Source: Lachnospiraceae bacterium 28-4 (GTDB taxonomy: Bacteria > Bacillota > Clostridia > Lachnospirales > Lachnospiraceae). Taken from it: a stretch of 64,000 nucleotides of DNA. Shown piece after piece: positions 38,701 through 46,745 of the stretch (position 1 is its first letter; each line of letters opens with the position of its first letter). The stretch lies in assembly GCA_000403275.2 (NCBI GenBank), contig KE159600.1:144889-208888 (forward strand). The letters are read 5' to 3'. Made by a program: the position numbers and the translations under genes. The notes beneath the pieces are model-generated. The model worked only from the letters and a program-made list of their open reading frames with translations. It was not told the DNA's origin and searched no databases.

Positions 38701-39263
38701 GCATTTACCGTTTTCTGCTCCGGAATCCCATGGTCCTGCATTTCCAGAAAATAATTGCCTTTGCCGAAACAAGACTCATACTTTAACGCCGCTTTTTTTG
38801 CCTCATCGATCAGCCCCTTGGAAATATAGCGCTGCACCTCCCCGGCCAGACAGGCCGAAAGGGCTATGATCCCCTCATGAAACTGATTCAATACCTCCAT
38901 ATCCACCCGCGGCTTATAATAATATCCTTCCGTAAATCCCCTGCTGACAATCTTCATCAGATTGGCATATCCCGTATTATTCTCCGCCAAAAGTACCAGG
39001 TGGTAATATCGGTCCTCCCCGCCGGTCAGTTCCTTGTCAAAACGGGAATTAGGCGCCACATATACCTCGCAGCCCATGATGGGATTGATGCCCGCTGCCT
39101 TCGCTTCTTTATAAAATTCGATCACGCCATACATCACCCCGTGGTCTGTAATGGCTGCGCTGTCCATGCCCAGTTCCTTTACTCTTTTCACATATTCCTT
39201 AATCTTATTGGAACCGTCCAAAAGACTGTATTCCGTATGCACGTGCAAATGCGTAAATGCCAT
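35757..39263 (-). CDS. dnaE: DNA polymerase III alpha subunit (DnaE)
   Basis: A 1168-aa replicative polymerase of the DnaE1 type. The PHP domain opens the protein (FTHLHVHTEYSLLDGSNKI, AITDHGVMYGVIEFYKEA). The polymerase core has the GPGRGSAAGSIVSY block and the catalytic aspartates in PDIDIDFCFERR (about residue 416). A helix-hairpin-helix region and an OB fold (VTIGGMIADKKIKYTKNDKVMAFLQLEDL) close it. Full length and intact. Foldback element B lies directly past its stop. Confidence 0.98.
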   Translation of the reverse strand: MAFTHLHVHTEYSLLDGSNKIKEYVKRVKELGMDSAAITDHGVMYGVIEFYKEAKAAGINPIMGCEVYVAPNSRFDKELTGGEDRYYHLVLLAENNTGYANLMKIVSRGFTEGYYYKPRVDMEVLNQFHEGIIALSACLAGEVQRYISKGLIDEAKKAALKYESCFGKGNYFLEMQDHGIPEQKTVNAALLKMSKELDIPLVVTNDVHYTYAEDEKSHDVLLCIQTAKKLADEDRMRYIGGQYYVKSEEEMKGLFPYAWEAVENTQRIADRCHVEIEFGVTKLPHFEVPEGYDSWSYLNKLCDDGLYERYGVVRGEARENAGAAEAVSGETNAESLIRRLEYELDVIRTMGYVDYFLIVWDFINYAKINDIMVGPGRGSAAGSIVSYCLRITDIDPIKYNLLFERFLNPERVSMPDIDIDFCFERRQEVIDYVGKKYGADRVVQIVTFGTMAAKGVIRDVGRVMDLPYAYVDSIAKMVPNELNVTIDRALSANPEFRKMYETDEQVKMLIDMSKRLEGLPRHTSMHAAGVVICSKPAEEFVPLSRGSDGSVTTQFTMTTIEELGLLKMDFLGLRTLTVIQNAAHYVEKNKGIRLDMEHIDYDDKAVLASIGTGRTDGVFQLESGGMKNFMKELKPQSLEDIIAGISLYRPGPMDFIPKYIKGKNSHQDITYSCPQLEPILSSTYGCIVYQEQVMQIVRDLGGYTLGRSDLVRRAMSKKKQSVMEKERENFIYGNKEEGVPGCVANGIDAKVAGQIYGDMMDFAKYAFNKSHAACYAVVAYQTAYLKYYYPVEFMAALLTSVIDFPSKVSEYIVACRNMGIAILPPDINAGFAGFSVTGEGIRYALTAIKSIGHPVIEAIVKEREERGEYKNLKDFITRVADKEINKRSVENLIKAGALDGLGGTRKQFMSVYVQIMESIQQDKKNNMAGQLSLFDIVSEEEKGDYEIKMPEVGEYSKEMLLAFEKEVLGIYISGHPLEEYAQVWKKNITNTTADFLLDEETGETAVKDGQSVTIGGMIADKKIKYTKNDKVMAFLQLEDLVGTVEVIVFPRDYEKNSAKLMEDEKVFIKGRVSVEEEKDGKLICEKLTGFDEISRKLWIKFATKEDYEAAEKELLERLAESDGKDSVCIYVESPRAVKNLPPNRNVRADRELVAGLAVLYGEENVKVT

Positions 39264-39406
39264 AAACGATACCTCTTATTCTTCCTATGTACTCTTCCCC
39301 CCGGTCCCGGACTCCATACATCCGATTGATTTCAGACGCACAGGACATGCCTTCCGCCGTCCCGCCTTTCCCGGCTTCCCTTTGTCTTCTTTTTTATAAA
39401 AAATGC

Positions 39407-41227
39407 TTATTCCACTGTCACTACCTTTGCCAGATTCCTCGGCTTATCCACATCCAGTCCTTTATCCAGGGATACATAATACGCCAGAAGCTGCAAAGCC
39501 ACAGAAGCCGGCATCACCATAAATCCGTCCTCCATCGCCGGCAGCCGGAACACGCCGTCCCAGGAAGCATTCCGATCCATGTCGAAAGTCTCCTTTATAA
39601 ACAGTATAACCCCTGCGCCTCTGGACTGCACCTCTTTTATGTTGGAAAATTCCTTGGACTGCAATTTCCCCTGCGTCACTACCGCCACTACCGGCGTATC
39701 CTCCGTGATCAGCGCGATTGTTCCGTGCTTTAGTTCACCGGAAGCATAGGCTTCTGAATGAATATAGGATATCTCTTTCAGCTTCAACGAACCTTCCAGC
39801 AAAATCGAATAATCCAGTCCCCTTCCCATCATAAACACGTCCTTCGCATTCAGGATAGAACGGGCGATATAGTGGATTTCCTCCCTTCTGTCCAGTACCG
39901 CCTGTATCGCCTCCGGCGTCCGCAGCAGCTCTTTGGCAAAGCGTTCCGCATCTTCCCTTCCGAAGCGCCCTCTGACATACGCCATCCGCCCGGTCAGCAA
40001 ATAAAGAGCCGCCAGCTGGGTCGTATATGCCTTCGTGCTGGCGACCGCAATTTCCGGCCCGGCATTGGTATAAAAAGCATAATCGCTGGCGCGCGCTACG
40101 GAAGACCCCCTCACGTTCACGACCGCAAGGGTCTTCGCCCCGTTTTTCTTCGCATATTTTACCGCTTCCAGCGTATCAATCGTTTCGCCCGACTGGGAAA
40201 TCGCTATCACCAGCGTGTCTTCATCTACGATCGCATCCGCATACATAAACTCGCTGGCCAATTCCACATCCATGTGTATGCGCACCAAAGACTGCATCAG
40301 CGCCTTTCCCACCAAACCCGCATGCATTGCCGTACCGCATGCCACAACAGAGATTCTTTTACAGTCCGCCAATAGACTGTCGGGAATGCCATCCCCGCTC
40401 AAATCCGGTATTCCCTCACGGATTCTTGAAGCAATCGTCTCTCCAATTACTTCCGGTTGCTCCATGATCTCCTTTTCCATATAAAAAGGATAGCCGCCTT
40501 TGCCGCTCCTGTCCACATCCCAGTCCACCGTCATCCATTCCCAGGACGCCGCCTCTCCTGACATGTCGTACAGTTCTATGCCCTCTTTCTTCAATACCGC
40601 CACATGGAATTCCGGCAGCACAAAATATTTTTTCGTATATTGTCCGAGCGCCGTCACATCGGAAGCAAGCATGCTTCCCTGCACTGCCCTTCCAATCACG
40701 ACAGGGCTCACATTGCGTACTGCAAAAATAGCCCCCGGAATATCCTCAAATATAATACTCAGGGCAAAAGTTCCTTTTAATTTCAAAACCGCCTTCCTGA
40801 TAGCCGCCAAAGGATCTCCATTGTAAAAATGAGCGATCACGGCCGCCGCCACTTCGCTGTCCGTCTGGGAATGCAGCTTATCTTCCAATCCATACCTCTG
40901 AATCAGGCTGCGGTAATTTTCAATAATGCCATTATGCGTCAGAGTCACTTTTCCAAACTGATGCGGATGGGCGTTCGCATCGCTGACTCCTCCGTGCGTC
41001 GCCCATCTCGTATGCCCGATACCGCATGTGCCCCGGAACCCCGCTTCCTTGCATAAGGCGCGCAGCTCCTTTACCCGTCCCGCACATTTGCTGATCCGCA
41101 CACTTCCGTCCGCCTGACACAATGCGATCCCCGCACTGTCATAGCCTCTGTATTCCAGAATCTCCAGTCCGTCCACTAAAATATCTTCCGCTTCCTTTTC
41201 CCCTGTATAACCAATAATTCCACACAT
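39407..41227 (-). CDS. glmS: Glutamine--fructose-6-phosphate aminotransferase
   Basis: A 606-aa enzyme making glucosamine-6-phosphate for cell-wall synthesis. The N-terminal Cys2 glutaminase domain starts MCGIIGYTG; HTRWATHG and the two SIS sugar-isomerase domains (SQSGETIDTLEAVKYAKKNGA; VASTKAYTTQ) follow, with the family ending (DKPRNLAKVVTVE). Its leader contains a glmS ribozyme, so the mRNA is cut when glucosamine-6-phosphate is plentiful. Confidence 0.98.
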   Translation of the reverse strand: MCGIIGYTGEKEAEDILVDGLEILEYRGYDSAGIALCQADGSVRISKCAGRVKELRALCKEAGFRGTCGIGHTRWATHGGVSDANAHPHQFGKVTLTHNGIIENYRSLIQRYGLEDKLHSQTDSEVAAAVIAHFYNGDPLAAIRKAVLKLKGTFALSIIFEDIPGAIFAVRNVSPVVIGRAVQGSMLASDVTALGQYTKKYFVLPEFHVAVLKKEGIELYDMSGEAASWEWMTVDWDVDRSGKGGYPFYMEKEIMEQPEVIGETIASRIREGIPDLSGDGIPDSLLADCKRISVVACGTAMHAGLVGKALMQSLVRIHMDVELASEFMYADAIVDEDTLVIAISQSGETIDTLEAVKYAKKNGAKTLAVVNVRGSSVARASDYAFYTNAGPEIAVASTKAYTTQLAALYLLTGRMAYVRGRFGREDAERFAKELLRTPEAIQAVLDRREEIHYIARSILNAKDVFMMGRGLDYSILLEGSLKLKEISYIHSEAYASGELKHGTIALITEDTPVVAVVTQGKLQSKEFSNIKEVQSRGAGVILFIKETFDMDRNASWDGVFRLPAMEDGFMVMPASVALQLLAYYVSLDKGLDVDKPRNLAKVVTVE

Positions 41228-41267
41228 AGATTCTCCTCATCTTTCTATTTATCAATTTTATTCTTCC

Positions 41268-41412
41268 AAGTTATGCCGTCTTTGTTTTGCAGTCGCCCGC
41301 ATATTTCTCCGTCATATCACGCACCGGAAGCCGTGCGGAAAGGCATCCGCCGAATTTTCGATCACCTTTCTCCTCGTCAACCTGTCTCCTTCCGACAGGT
41401 ACATGGCGCTAA
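41268..41412 (-). ncRNA. glmS ribozyme/riboswitch
   Basis: The glmS leader, read on the minus strand, contains the ribozyme landmarks in order: cleavage site A|GCGCCA (between 41410 and 41409), GACAGGTTGACGAGGAGAAA, GGTGATCGAAAATTCGGCGG, and the downstream GTGATATGACGGAG-like P3/P4 region. The glmS start is about 40 bp beyond. Glucosamine-6-phosphate acts as the coenzyme for self-cleavage in this class. Confidence 0.92.
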
Positions 41413-41537
41413 ATGGGAAGCTATGGGAAATTATTGTATACAGCGAAAGTATGTCCTGTGCATCTGAAATCTATCAGATCATTTTTATTTACTTGTCAAT
41501 GTGCGGGCGGAAGCAAAATACCGCCATCTATAGGATC

Positions 41538-41561
41538 GGACGGCGGGAAATCCCGCCGTCC
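41538..41561. terminator. Strong hairpin after metK
   Basis: GGACGGCGGGA and TCCCGCCGTCC form an 11-bp perfect stem with a two-base loop, 16 bp beyond the metK stop. It lacks a T run, so termination is probable but not certain. Confidence 0.55.
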
Positions 41562-41577
41562 TCCGTATTTTACCATA

Positions 41578-42777
41578 TTATAAATACTTCTTCAACACAT
41601 CCGTCTTATCAAGCCTCTCCCATGGCAGATCCAGATCATTTCTTCCAAAATGCCCGTAAGCCGCCGTCTGCTTGTAGATGGGTCTGCGCAGATCCAGCAT
41701 CTTAATGATTCCTGCCGGACGCAGATCAAAGTTTTCACGGATGATCTCCACCAGCTTATCGTCTTCAATCTTTCCTGTGCCGAAAGTATCCACCATGATC
41801 GACGTAGGCTGTGCTACGCCGATCGCGTAAGACAGCTGGATTTCACACTTATCAGCGATTCCCGCCGCCACGATATTTTTTGCCACATAACGAGCTGCAT
41901 ATGCCGCGGAACGGTCTACCTTTGTACAGTCTTTCCCTGAAAATGCGCCGCCGCCATGGCGCGCATATCCGCCATAAGTATCCACGATGATCTTACGCCC
42001 TGTCAGTCCGGCATCTCCGTGAGGTCCGCCGATAACGAAACGTCCTGTAGGATTGATGTAAAATCTCGTCTTTTCATCGATCAGTTCCACCGGCAGCACC
42101 GGGTCGAACACATATTTCTTAATGTCTTCATGGATCTGTTCCTGGGTCACATCCTCGTCATGCTGGGTGGAAAGCACTACCGCCTCCAGGCGCAGGGGCT
42201 TGCCTTCCGCATCATATTCCACCGAAACCTGACTCTTGCCGTCGGGACGCAAATATTTTAAAGTGCCGTCCTTGCGCACCTTTGTCAGCTGCAATGCCAG
42301 CTTATGCGCGAGAGCGATGGAATAAGGCATATACTCTTCCGTTTCGTTGGTGGCATATCCGAACATCATACCCTGGTCGCCAGCGCCGATAGCTTCGATT
42401 TCTTCATCCGTCATTTTATTTTCTGCGCTTTCATGCTTTGCCTCAAAAGCCTTATCCACGCCCATAGCGATATCGGAAGACTGTTCGTCGATCGCCACAA
42501 GCACCGCGCAGGTATTGCCATCAAATCCATATTCCGATTTGGTATATCCGATTTCCTTGATCGTTTCTCTTGCAATTTTGGGAATGTCCACATAAGCATT
42601 GGTGGTAATTTCCCCTGTCACCAGCACAAAACCTGTACAGGTCGCCACCTCACAGGCAACGCGGCTCATAGGATCCTTGTCCATCAAAGCATCCAATACC
42701 GCATCGGAAATCGCATCGCATACCTTATCGGGATGTCCTTCTGTTACTGATTCTGAAGTAAATAAAAATTTCTCCAT
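41578..42777 (-). CDS. metK: S-adenosylmethionine synthetase
   Basis: A 399-aa enzyme joining ATP and methionine. Signatures are [25 protein letters not shown] at the N-terminus, [16 protein letters not shown] and [23 protein letters not shown] with the phosphate-binding loop. GGAGGAAAG lies directly before the ATG. The gene is preceded by a SAM-I riboswitch and terminator, so it is shut off by its own product. Confidence 0.98.
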   Translation of the reverse strand: MEKFLFTSESVTEGHPDKVCDAISDAVLDALMDKDPMSRVACEVATCTGFVLVTGEITTNAYVDIPKIARETIKEIGYTKSEYGFDGNTCAVLVAIDEQSSDIAMGVDKAFEAKHESAENKMTDEEIEAIGAGDQGMMFGYATNETEEYMPYSIALAHKLALQLTKVRKDGTLKYLRPDGKSQVSVEYDAEGKPLRLEAVVLSTQHDEDVTQEQIHEDIKKYVFDPVLPVELIDEKTRFYINPTGRFVIGGPHGDAGLTGRKIIVDTYGGYARHGGGAFSGKDCTKVDRSAAYAARYVAKNIVAAGIADKCEIQLSYAIGVAQPTSIMVDTFGTGKIEDDKLVEIIRENFDLRPAGIIKMLDLRRPIYKQTAAYGHFGRNDLDLPWERLDKTDVLKKYL

Positions 42778-42804
42778 TTCTTTCCTCCTTATAATGTATT
42801 AAAT

Positions 42805-42834
42805 GAAAAAATCCGCTTTCTTTCATAAGCGGAC
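42805..42834 (-). terminator. Riboswitch expression-platform terminator of metK
   Basis: TCCGCTT (42812-42818) pairs with AAGCGGA (42827-42833), with six T next to it on the minus strand. It stands between the SAM-I aptamer and the metK ribosome-binding site, as in transcription-attenuating S-box leaders. Confidence 0.9.
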
Positions 42835-42853
42835 TCGATATTCGATAATCAAA

Positions 42854-42990
42854 TCCTCTTATTGTTCGATCCACTACGGCCTAATAGCTACGCCGTTTGT
42901 TATTACTCGCTCAGGCAGGCACCTTCCTTATCAGGGGTTGCCGTGGTTTCACAGGTCCTATGTACCTCCACCACTCTGAATAAGAGATTA
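42854..42990 (-). ncRNA. SAM-I (S-box) riboswitch aptamer
   Basis: Read on the minus strand the leader has P1 5' strand CTCTTATTCAGAG, the conserved GTGGTGGAGGTA, ACCTGTGAAACCACGGCAACC and AAGGAAGGTGCC, then the P1 3' strand AATAAGAGG. This matches the S-box consensus. On binding S-adenosylmethionine it should favour the terminator downstream and stop metK transcription. Confidence 0.95.
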
Positions 42991-43029
42991 TCTACAATAT
43001 TGAATTTTCATATTTCATATCTGACTCTA

Positions 43030-43095
43030 AACATACACCATTCTGCTTTTATTGTCAATGTATTTATTGACAATACCTTGTAAAAATTTTATAAT
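43030..43095. promoter_or_regulatory. Back-to-back divergent promoters for metK and the HD-GYP gene
   Basis: Plus strand: TTGACA (43067-43072), 17-bp spacer, TATAAT (43090-43095), a perfect sigma-A promoter for the HD-GYP gene. Minus strand: TTGACA (43058-43053), 17-bp spacer, TATGTT (43035-43030), feeding the SAM-I leader. The two -35 boxes form a perfect 9-bp inverted repeat, ATTGTCAAT/ATTGACAAT, only six bases apart, so polymerase binding on one side should hinder the other. Confidence 0.85.
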
Positions 43096-43136
43096 TCAAT
43101 TACGTTAAATTACTAGCTTGAGGGAGAGGTGTGGTT

Positions 43137-44213
43137 ATGAGAAGGGTAAGTACCAGATCTTTGATGCCGGGTATGATAACGGCGGAGGATATTTTTAGTT
43201 TCAGCAATAGTTTAATATTGCCAAAAGGAACTATTTTAACAGATAAAGCCATCGCAAAATTGGAAGTTTATTCCGTATTCTATGTGAGGGTGGAGGACGA
43301 ATGGGCGGAAGTCCCGCCGGAAGAGCCGGAGGTCACTCCTTCGTATGCGGAACGTTTAAAACAAACTCCTGAATTCCAGCATTTCGCAGAAGATTTTCAT
43401 AAAGAAACGGAATCATTCAAAAATTCCCTCAATAACGCGATGGAAGATATTTCCAACCTGGATGTGGAACAGCTCATCCAGAATTCTATTGCGCTTCTGT
43501 CCCAGGATAACCAGCGCATCAACGTATTCGATATGCTTCATAATATGCGGGAACTGGACGATTCCACCTATGTCCATTGTATGAACGTAGGCCTGATCTG
43601 CAACCTTTTTGCCACCTGGCTGCGGATGGATGAAGAAGATATTAAAACAGCGACTCTCTGCGGTCTGCTCCACGATATCGGCAAACTGAAGATGCCGGAA
43701 GATATCTTAAAAAAACCGAGCAAACTTACGGAAGAAGAATTTGAAGTGATTAAGACCCATCCCAGGGAAGGACATAACCTTCTTCTGGATTCTCCGGTAA
43801 ATGATCATGTAAAGAACGCTGCCCTGATGCACCACGAACGCTGCGACGGATCCGGCTATCCCATGCAGCTGACCTCTGAGCAGATCGATCCCTTTGCGAA
43901 AATGGTTGCCATTGCCGACGTTTATGACGCCATGACATCCGCAAGGGTTTACCGCGGCCCCTTATGCCCCTTTATGGTTATCGAGGCATTTGAGCAGGAA
44001 GGTTTCCTGAAATACGATGCGGAATACATCCTCACCTTTTTAAGAAATATTGTAAACACTTATATGCTCCACCGTGTGCGCCTGAGCGACGGACGGGAAG
44101 GGGAGATCGTATTTATCAATCCTGATAAACTCTCCAAACCGACGATCAAATCCGGAAGTCAATATATCAATCTGTCCAACGAACGCAATTTATCTATTGT
44201 GGCCATTATTTAA
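43137..44213 (+). CDS. HD-GYP domain protein (probable c-di-GMP phosphodiesterase)
   Basis: A 358-aa protein. The N-terminal about 110 residues form a DUF3391-like domain (LMPGMITAEDIFSFSNSLILPKGTILTDKAI). The HD-GYP domain follows with the metal motif CGLLHDIGKLKMP and the signature HHERCDGSGYP, both complete, so hydrolysis of cyclic di-GMP (or a related cyclic dinucleotide) is likely. ATG 43137 is used (GGGAGAGG upstream) rather than the GTG two codons earlier. It has its own perfect sigma-A promoter. Confidence 0.92.
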   Translation: MRRVSTRSLMPGMITAEDIFSFSNSLILPKGTILTDKAIAKLEVYSVFYVRVEDEWAEVPPEEPEVTPSYAERLKQTPEFQHFAEDFHKETESFKNSLNNAMEDISNLDVEQLIQNSIALLSQDNQRINVFDMLHNMRELDDSTYVHCMNVGLICNLFATWLRMDEEDIKTATLCGLLHDIGKLKMPEDILKKPSKLTEEEFEVIKTHPREGHNLLLDSPVNDHVKNAALMHHERCDGSGYPMQLTSEQIDPFAKMVAIADVYDAMTSARVYRGPLCPFMVIEAFEQEGFLKYDAEYILTFLRNIVNTYMLHRVRLSDGREGEIVFINPDKLSKPTIKSGSQYINLSNERNLSIVAII

Positions 44214-44242
44214 CCAGAATATTTTATGATCTCATATTTTTA

Positions 44243-45361
44243 TCAGCGCTGCTTTTTCTCTATCTGCCTGATAGAATTTCCAATATAAATCTTAGGGGGC
44301 ATGATGCATGAATAGCTCTGCCCCTTACATTCTTTCCGTTCAATCATTTTTAAAAGACGCGCCGCTACTTCCCTGCCGATCTGGCATCCTTGGTGGATAG
44401 AGCAGGTAATCCCTTCTTCTTCCCAGGCATTCCGGGAATAATCGAAGCAGACAAGGGAATAATCCTCCGGCACCTTTTTTTTCTGTTCTTTCAATACCTG
44501 CCGTACCAGACGGTAAATCATATAATTGCAGCAGACGATCGCGCTGCATTTTGGTATTCCCTTTAAAAACTTCTCTATGGAATGGGCGAACTTGTCGTCA
44601 TGGGCTTCGTTGGAAACACACCATTTAATATAATCATCCTGGAATTCCACCCCATGCCGTTTTAAAGCCGCAGCCATCCCCTGGAATTTCTCAATACTCT
44701 GGTAATTATCGTAAATGAATATTCCGGCTATATGCTTATGCCCCGCCTTGATCAAAAGCCCAAGGAGCCGGTCTGCACATTGCTTATCGTTGATCGTCAC
44801 CCTTGGGTAATCTAGTTCTTTATAGTAATTATTGTAAAAAATAACGGGGATATTTTTCTGGTAAATCTGCATATAGCAATCCAGATTGGGATTCATCAGG
44901 CTGGCTTTTACGCCGTCCACGATAAAACCCTGAAAATCCTGATGAACCACCGTCTGCAGACAGCGCCTTTCGTTGGCAAACTTATTATCCGTCAGAAAAA
45001 TACGCAGATCCACCTCATCCGTCAACAGGACGCTCCGTATCCCTTCGATCAAAGCAGAATTCGCATCGGCATCCTGCCCTTGCAGCACCAGCCCTACTTT
45101 GATCGTTCCGCCGTTTCCTCCCAGTTCTTTTGTCAGGGCCACTTCCTTATTGATGTAGGTTCCGCTCCCCTTCACCTTGCGGATTAACCCTTCTTCCGCC
45201 AGTCTGGCAAGCGCGGTGCGCGCCGTCTCCCGGCTGACCGAGAGACGGTGGCTGATCACATTTTCCGATGGGAGCTTGGAATTATTGGCAAACTTATTCT
45301 CATCGATATAAGACCGCAGCCAAAGGTATGTCTGTTCCGATTTTTTATCCGAAGCTCCCAT
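44243..45361 (-). CDS. GntR-family regulator with LacI-type sensor domain (AraR-like)
   Basis: A 372-aa repressor with an N-terminal GntR winged helix (SKLPSENVISHRLSVSRETARTALARLAEEGLIRKVKGSGTYI) and a C-terminal periplasmic-binding-protein-like sensor (KVGLVLQG ... RLLGLLIKAGHKHIAGIFI). This is the AraR arrangement. It lies 14 bp after the sulfatase gene, at the end of the TctCBA-sulfatase run, and probably senses the imported sulfate ester or its product. Inverted TGTACGAAA half-sites flanking the tctC promoter are its likely target. Confidence 0.92.
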   Translation of the reverse strand: MGASDKKSEQTYLWLRSYIDENKFANNSKLPSENVISHRLSVSRETARTALARLAEEGLIRKVKGSGTYINKEVALTKELGGNGGTIKVGLVLQGQDADANSALIEGIRSVLLTDEVDLRIFLTDNKFANERRCLQTVVHQDFQGFIVDGVKASLMNPNLDCYMQIYQKNIPVIFYNNYYKELDYPRVTINDKQCADRLLGLLIKAGHKHIAGIFIYDNYQSIEKFQGMAAALKRHGVEFQDDYIKWCVSNEAHDDKFAHSIEKFLKGIPKCSAIVCCNYMIYRLVRQVLKEQKKKVPEDYSLVCFDYSRNAWEEEGITCSIHQGCQIGREVAARLLKMIERKECKGQSYSCIMPPKIYIGNSIRQIEKKQR

Positions 45362-45375
45362 GAAAATATACCTCC

Positions 45376-46728
45376 CTAATCCTGGATCACCGGCCTCTTT
45401 CCTTCCGCTTTTTCTATCCAGTCAAGCAGCCGTTTTCTCATATCTAATTTTACATCCGCATAATCCGGGCTGTCCACCACATTATTCAACTGATACGGGT
45501 CTTTTTCCATATCATACAGGAAATCATCCGCATAAACATCGGAGGACGCCGCCTCTCCGCCGTTCATTCCCGGCGCATACACGGAATAAGTATATCTCGG
45601 CGTGCGGACGCATCTTCCGATCCTGCTTTCTGAAATCTGCGCAAAGACCTGGTTGGGCCGGCTGTCATCTTTTTTCTCCACCACATCCAAAAGGTTTTCT
45701 CCGATCATGGCATCCCCTACATCCACTCCGGCCATCGCGAGAATCGTCTTTGGAAGGCTTTCCGTACTTACCAGCTCTTCCACGGCTACTCCGCCCTTAT
45801 AAGGCCCGCCTGCAATCACCAGCGGCACTCTGAGGCAAGCATCATGGCAGGAGCGCTTGTAATCGTCATAGCCGTTCAAATGGCTGTCGAGGTTCCTTGT
45901 TTTAAAATGGGAACCGTGATCCGCTCCAAAGATAATAATGGTATTTTCATACAAGCCTTTTTCTTTTAATTTATCCACCAGTTTTCCAAGATTTTGATCA
46001 AGACTCTCGCAAGCCCCCAGATAATCAGGATATTCTTCCGCCGCATCCCCTTTCAGCGCCTTCAGGTCTTCCGGCAATATGAAATTCTTGAACTTTTCTT
46101 TTGATCCCTCCGGTCCTTCATAACATTTCCTGTCGTTCTGGTGATGGGGCTCAATATGGGAAATCGTCATAAAAAACGGTTTCTCCGCATCCCTTTCCTC
46201 AAAGAAATCCAGCGCAAGGTCGGTAATGCAGTCCGCCCGGTAACCCTTAAAATCTATTCTGTTATCATTTTCATCAAACACATATCCGTCATAGCCATGA
46301 GAGGTAAATTCCAGCACGTCCGCCGTCCGCCAGAATCCCGTATATCCCCCTCGCAGCTCCCGGGGAATGGGTGTGATCGTGTGATCAATCGTCGGCGGCT
46401 TCTCCAATTCTCCATCGCTGGCAAGGTGCCACTTCCCGATATAAGCCGTTTCATAACCGGCCTCCTCAATATAATCCGCCAGCGTCTTAATTCCCGCGGG
46501 CAGCATAATATTATTGCGGAAGCATCCTGTTTCCGTAGGATACTTTCCCGTCTGGAAAAGCGCGCGGCAAGGCCCGCAAACTGGCTGCGGGGAAAAGGCA
46601 TATTCAAATTTTACCCCCTCCTTTGCCAGACGGTCCAGATTGGGAGTGATATCCAACGGCTGCCCATAGCATCCGCAAGTATCCGCCCTTTGTTGATCCG
46701 TAAAATAAAATATAATATTATAAGCCAT
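45376..46728 (-). CDS. Type I sulfatase (Cys-type, formylglycine-dependent)
   Basis: A 450-aa cytoplasmic sulfatase of the alkaline-phosphatase superfamily. The maturation motif is C51-G-P-C-R (CxPxR) within PQPVCGPCRALFQTGKYPTETG; metal ligands are in FYFTDQQRADTCG and IFGADHGSHF. There is no signal peptide, so the substrate must be imported. Cys-type sulfatases in anaerobes need a radical SAM maturase, and one is encoded at 50120-51220. ATG 46728 is chosen for AAAGGAG seven bases upstream. Substrate unknown; the neighbouring TctABC system suggests a small anionic sulfate ester. Confidence 0.94.
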   Translation of the reverse strand: MAYNIIFYFTDQQRADTCGCYGQPLDITPNLDRLAKEGVKFEYAFSPQPVCGPCRALFQTGKYPTETGCFRNNIMLPAGIKTLADYIEEAGYETAYIGKWHLASDGELEKPPTIDHTITPIPRELRGGYTGFWRTADVLEFTSHGYDGYVFDENDNRIDFKGYRADCITDLALDFFEERDAEKPFFMTISHIEPHHQNDRKCYEGPEGSKEKFKNFILPEDLKALKGDAAEEYPDYLGACESLDQNLGKLVDKLKEKGLYENTIIIFGADHGSHFKTRNLDSHLNGYDDYKRSCHDACLRVPLVIAGGPYKGGVAVEELVSTESLPKTILAMAGVDVGDAMIGENLLDVVEKKDDSRPNQVFAQISESRIGRCVRTPRYTYSVYAPGMNGGEAASSDVYADDFLYDMEKDPYQLNNVVDSPDYADVKLDMRKRLLDWIEKAEGKRPVIQD

Positions 46729-46745
46729 AAGCCGATCTCCTTTCA

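Noticed and set aside
35604-38786. A 1060-codon open frame on the plus strand opposite dnaE
   Set aside because: It is the antisense shadow of dnaE, has no ribosome-binding site and gives no recognisable protein; its start even lies in the arm of foldback element B.
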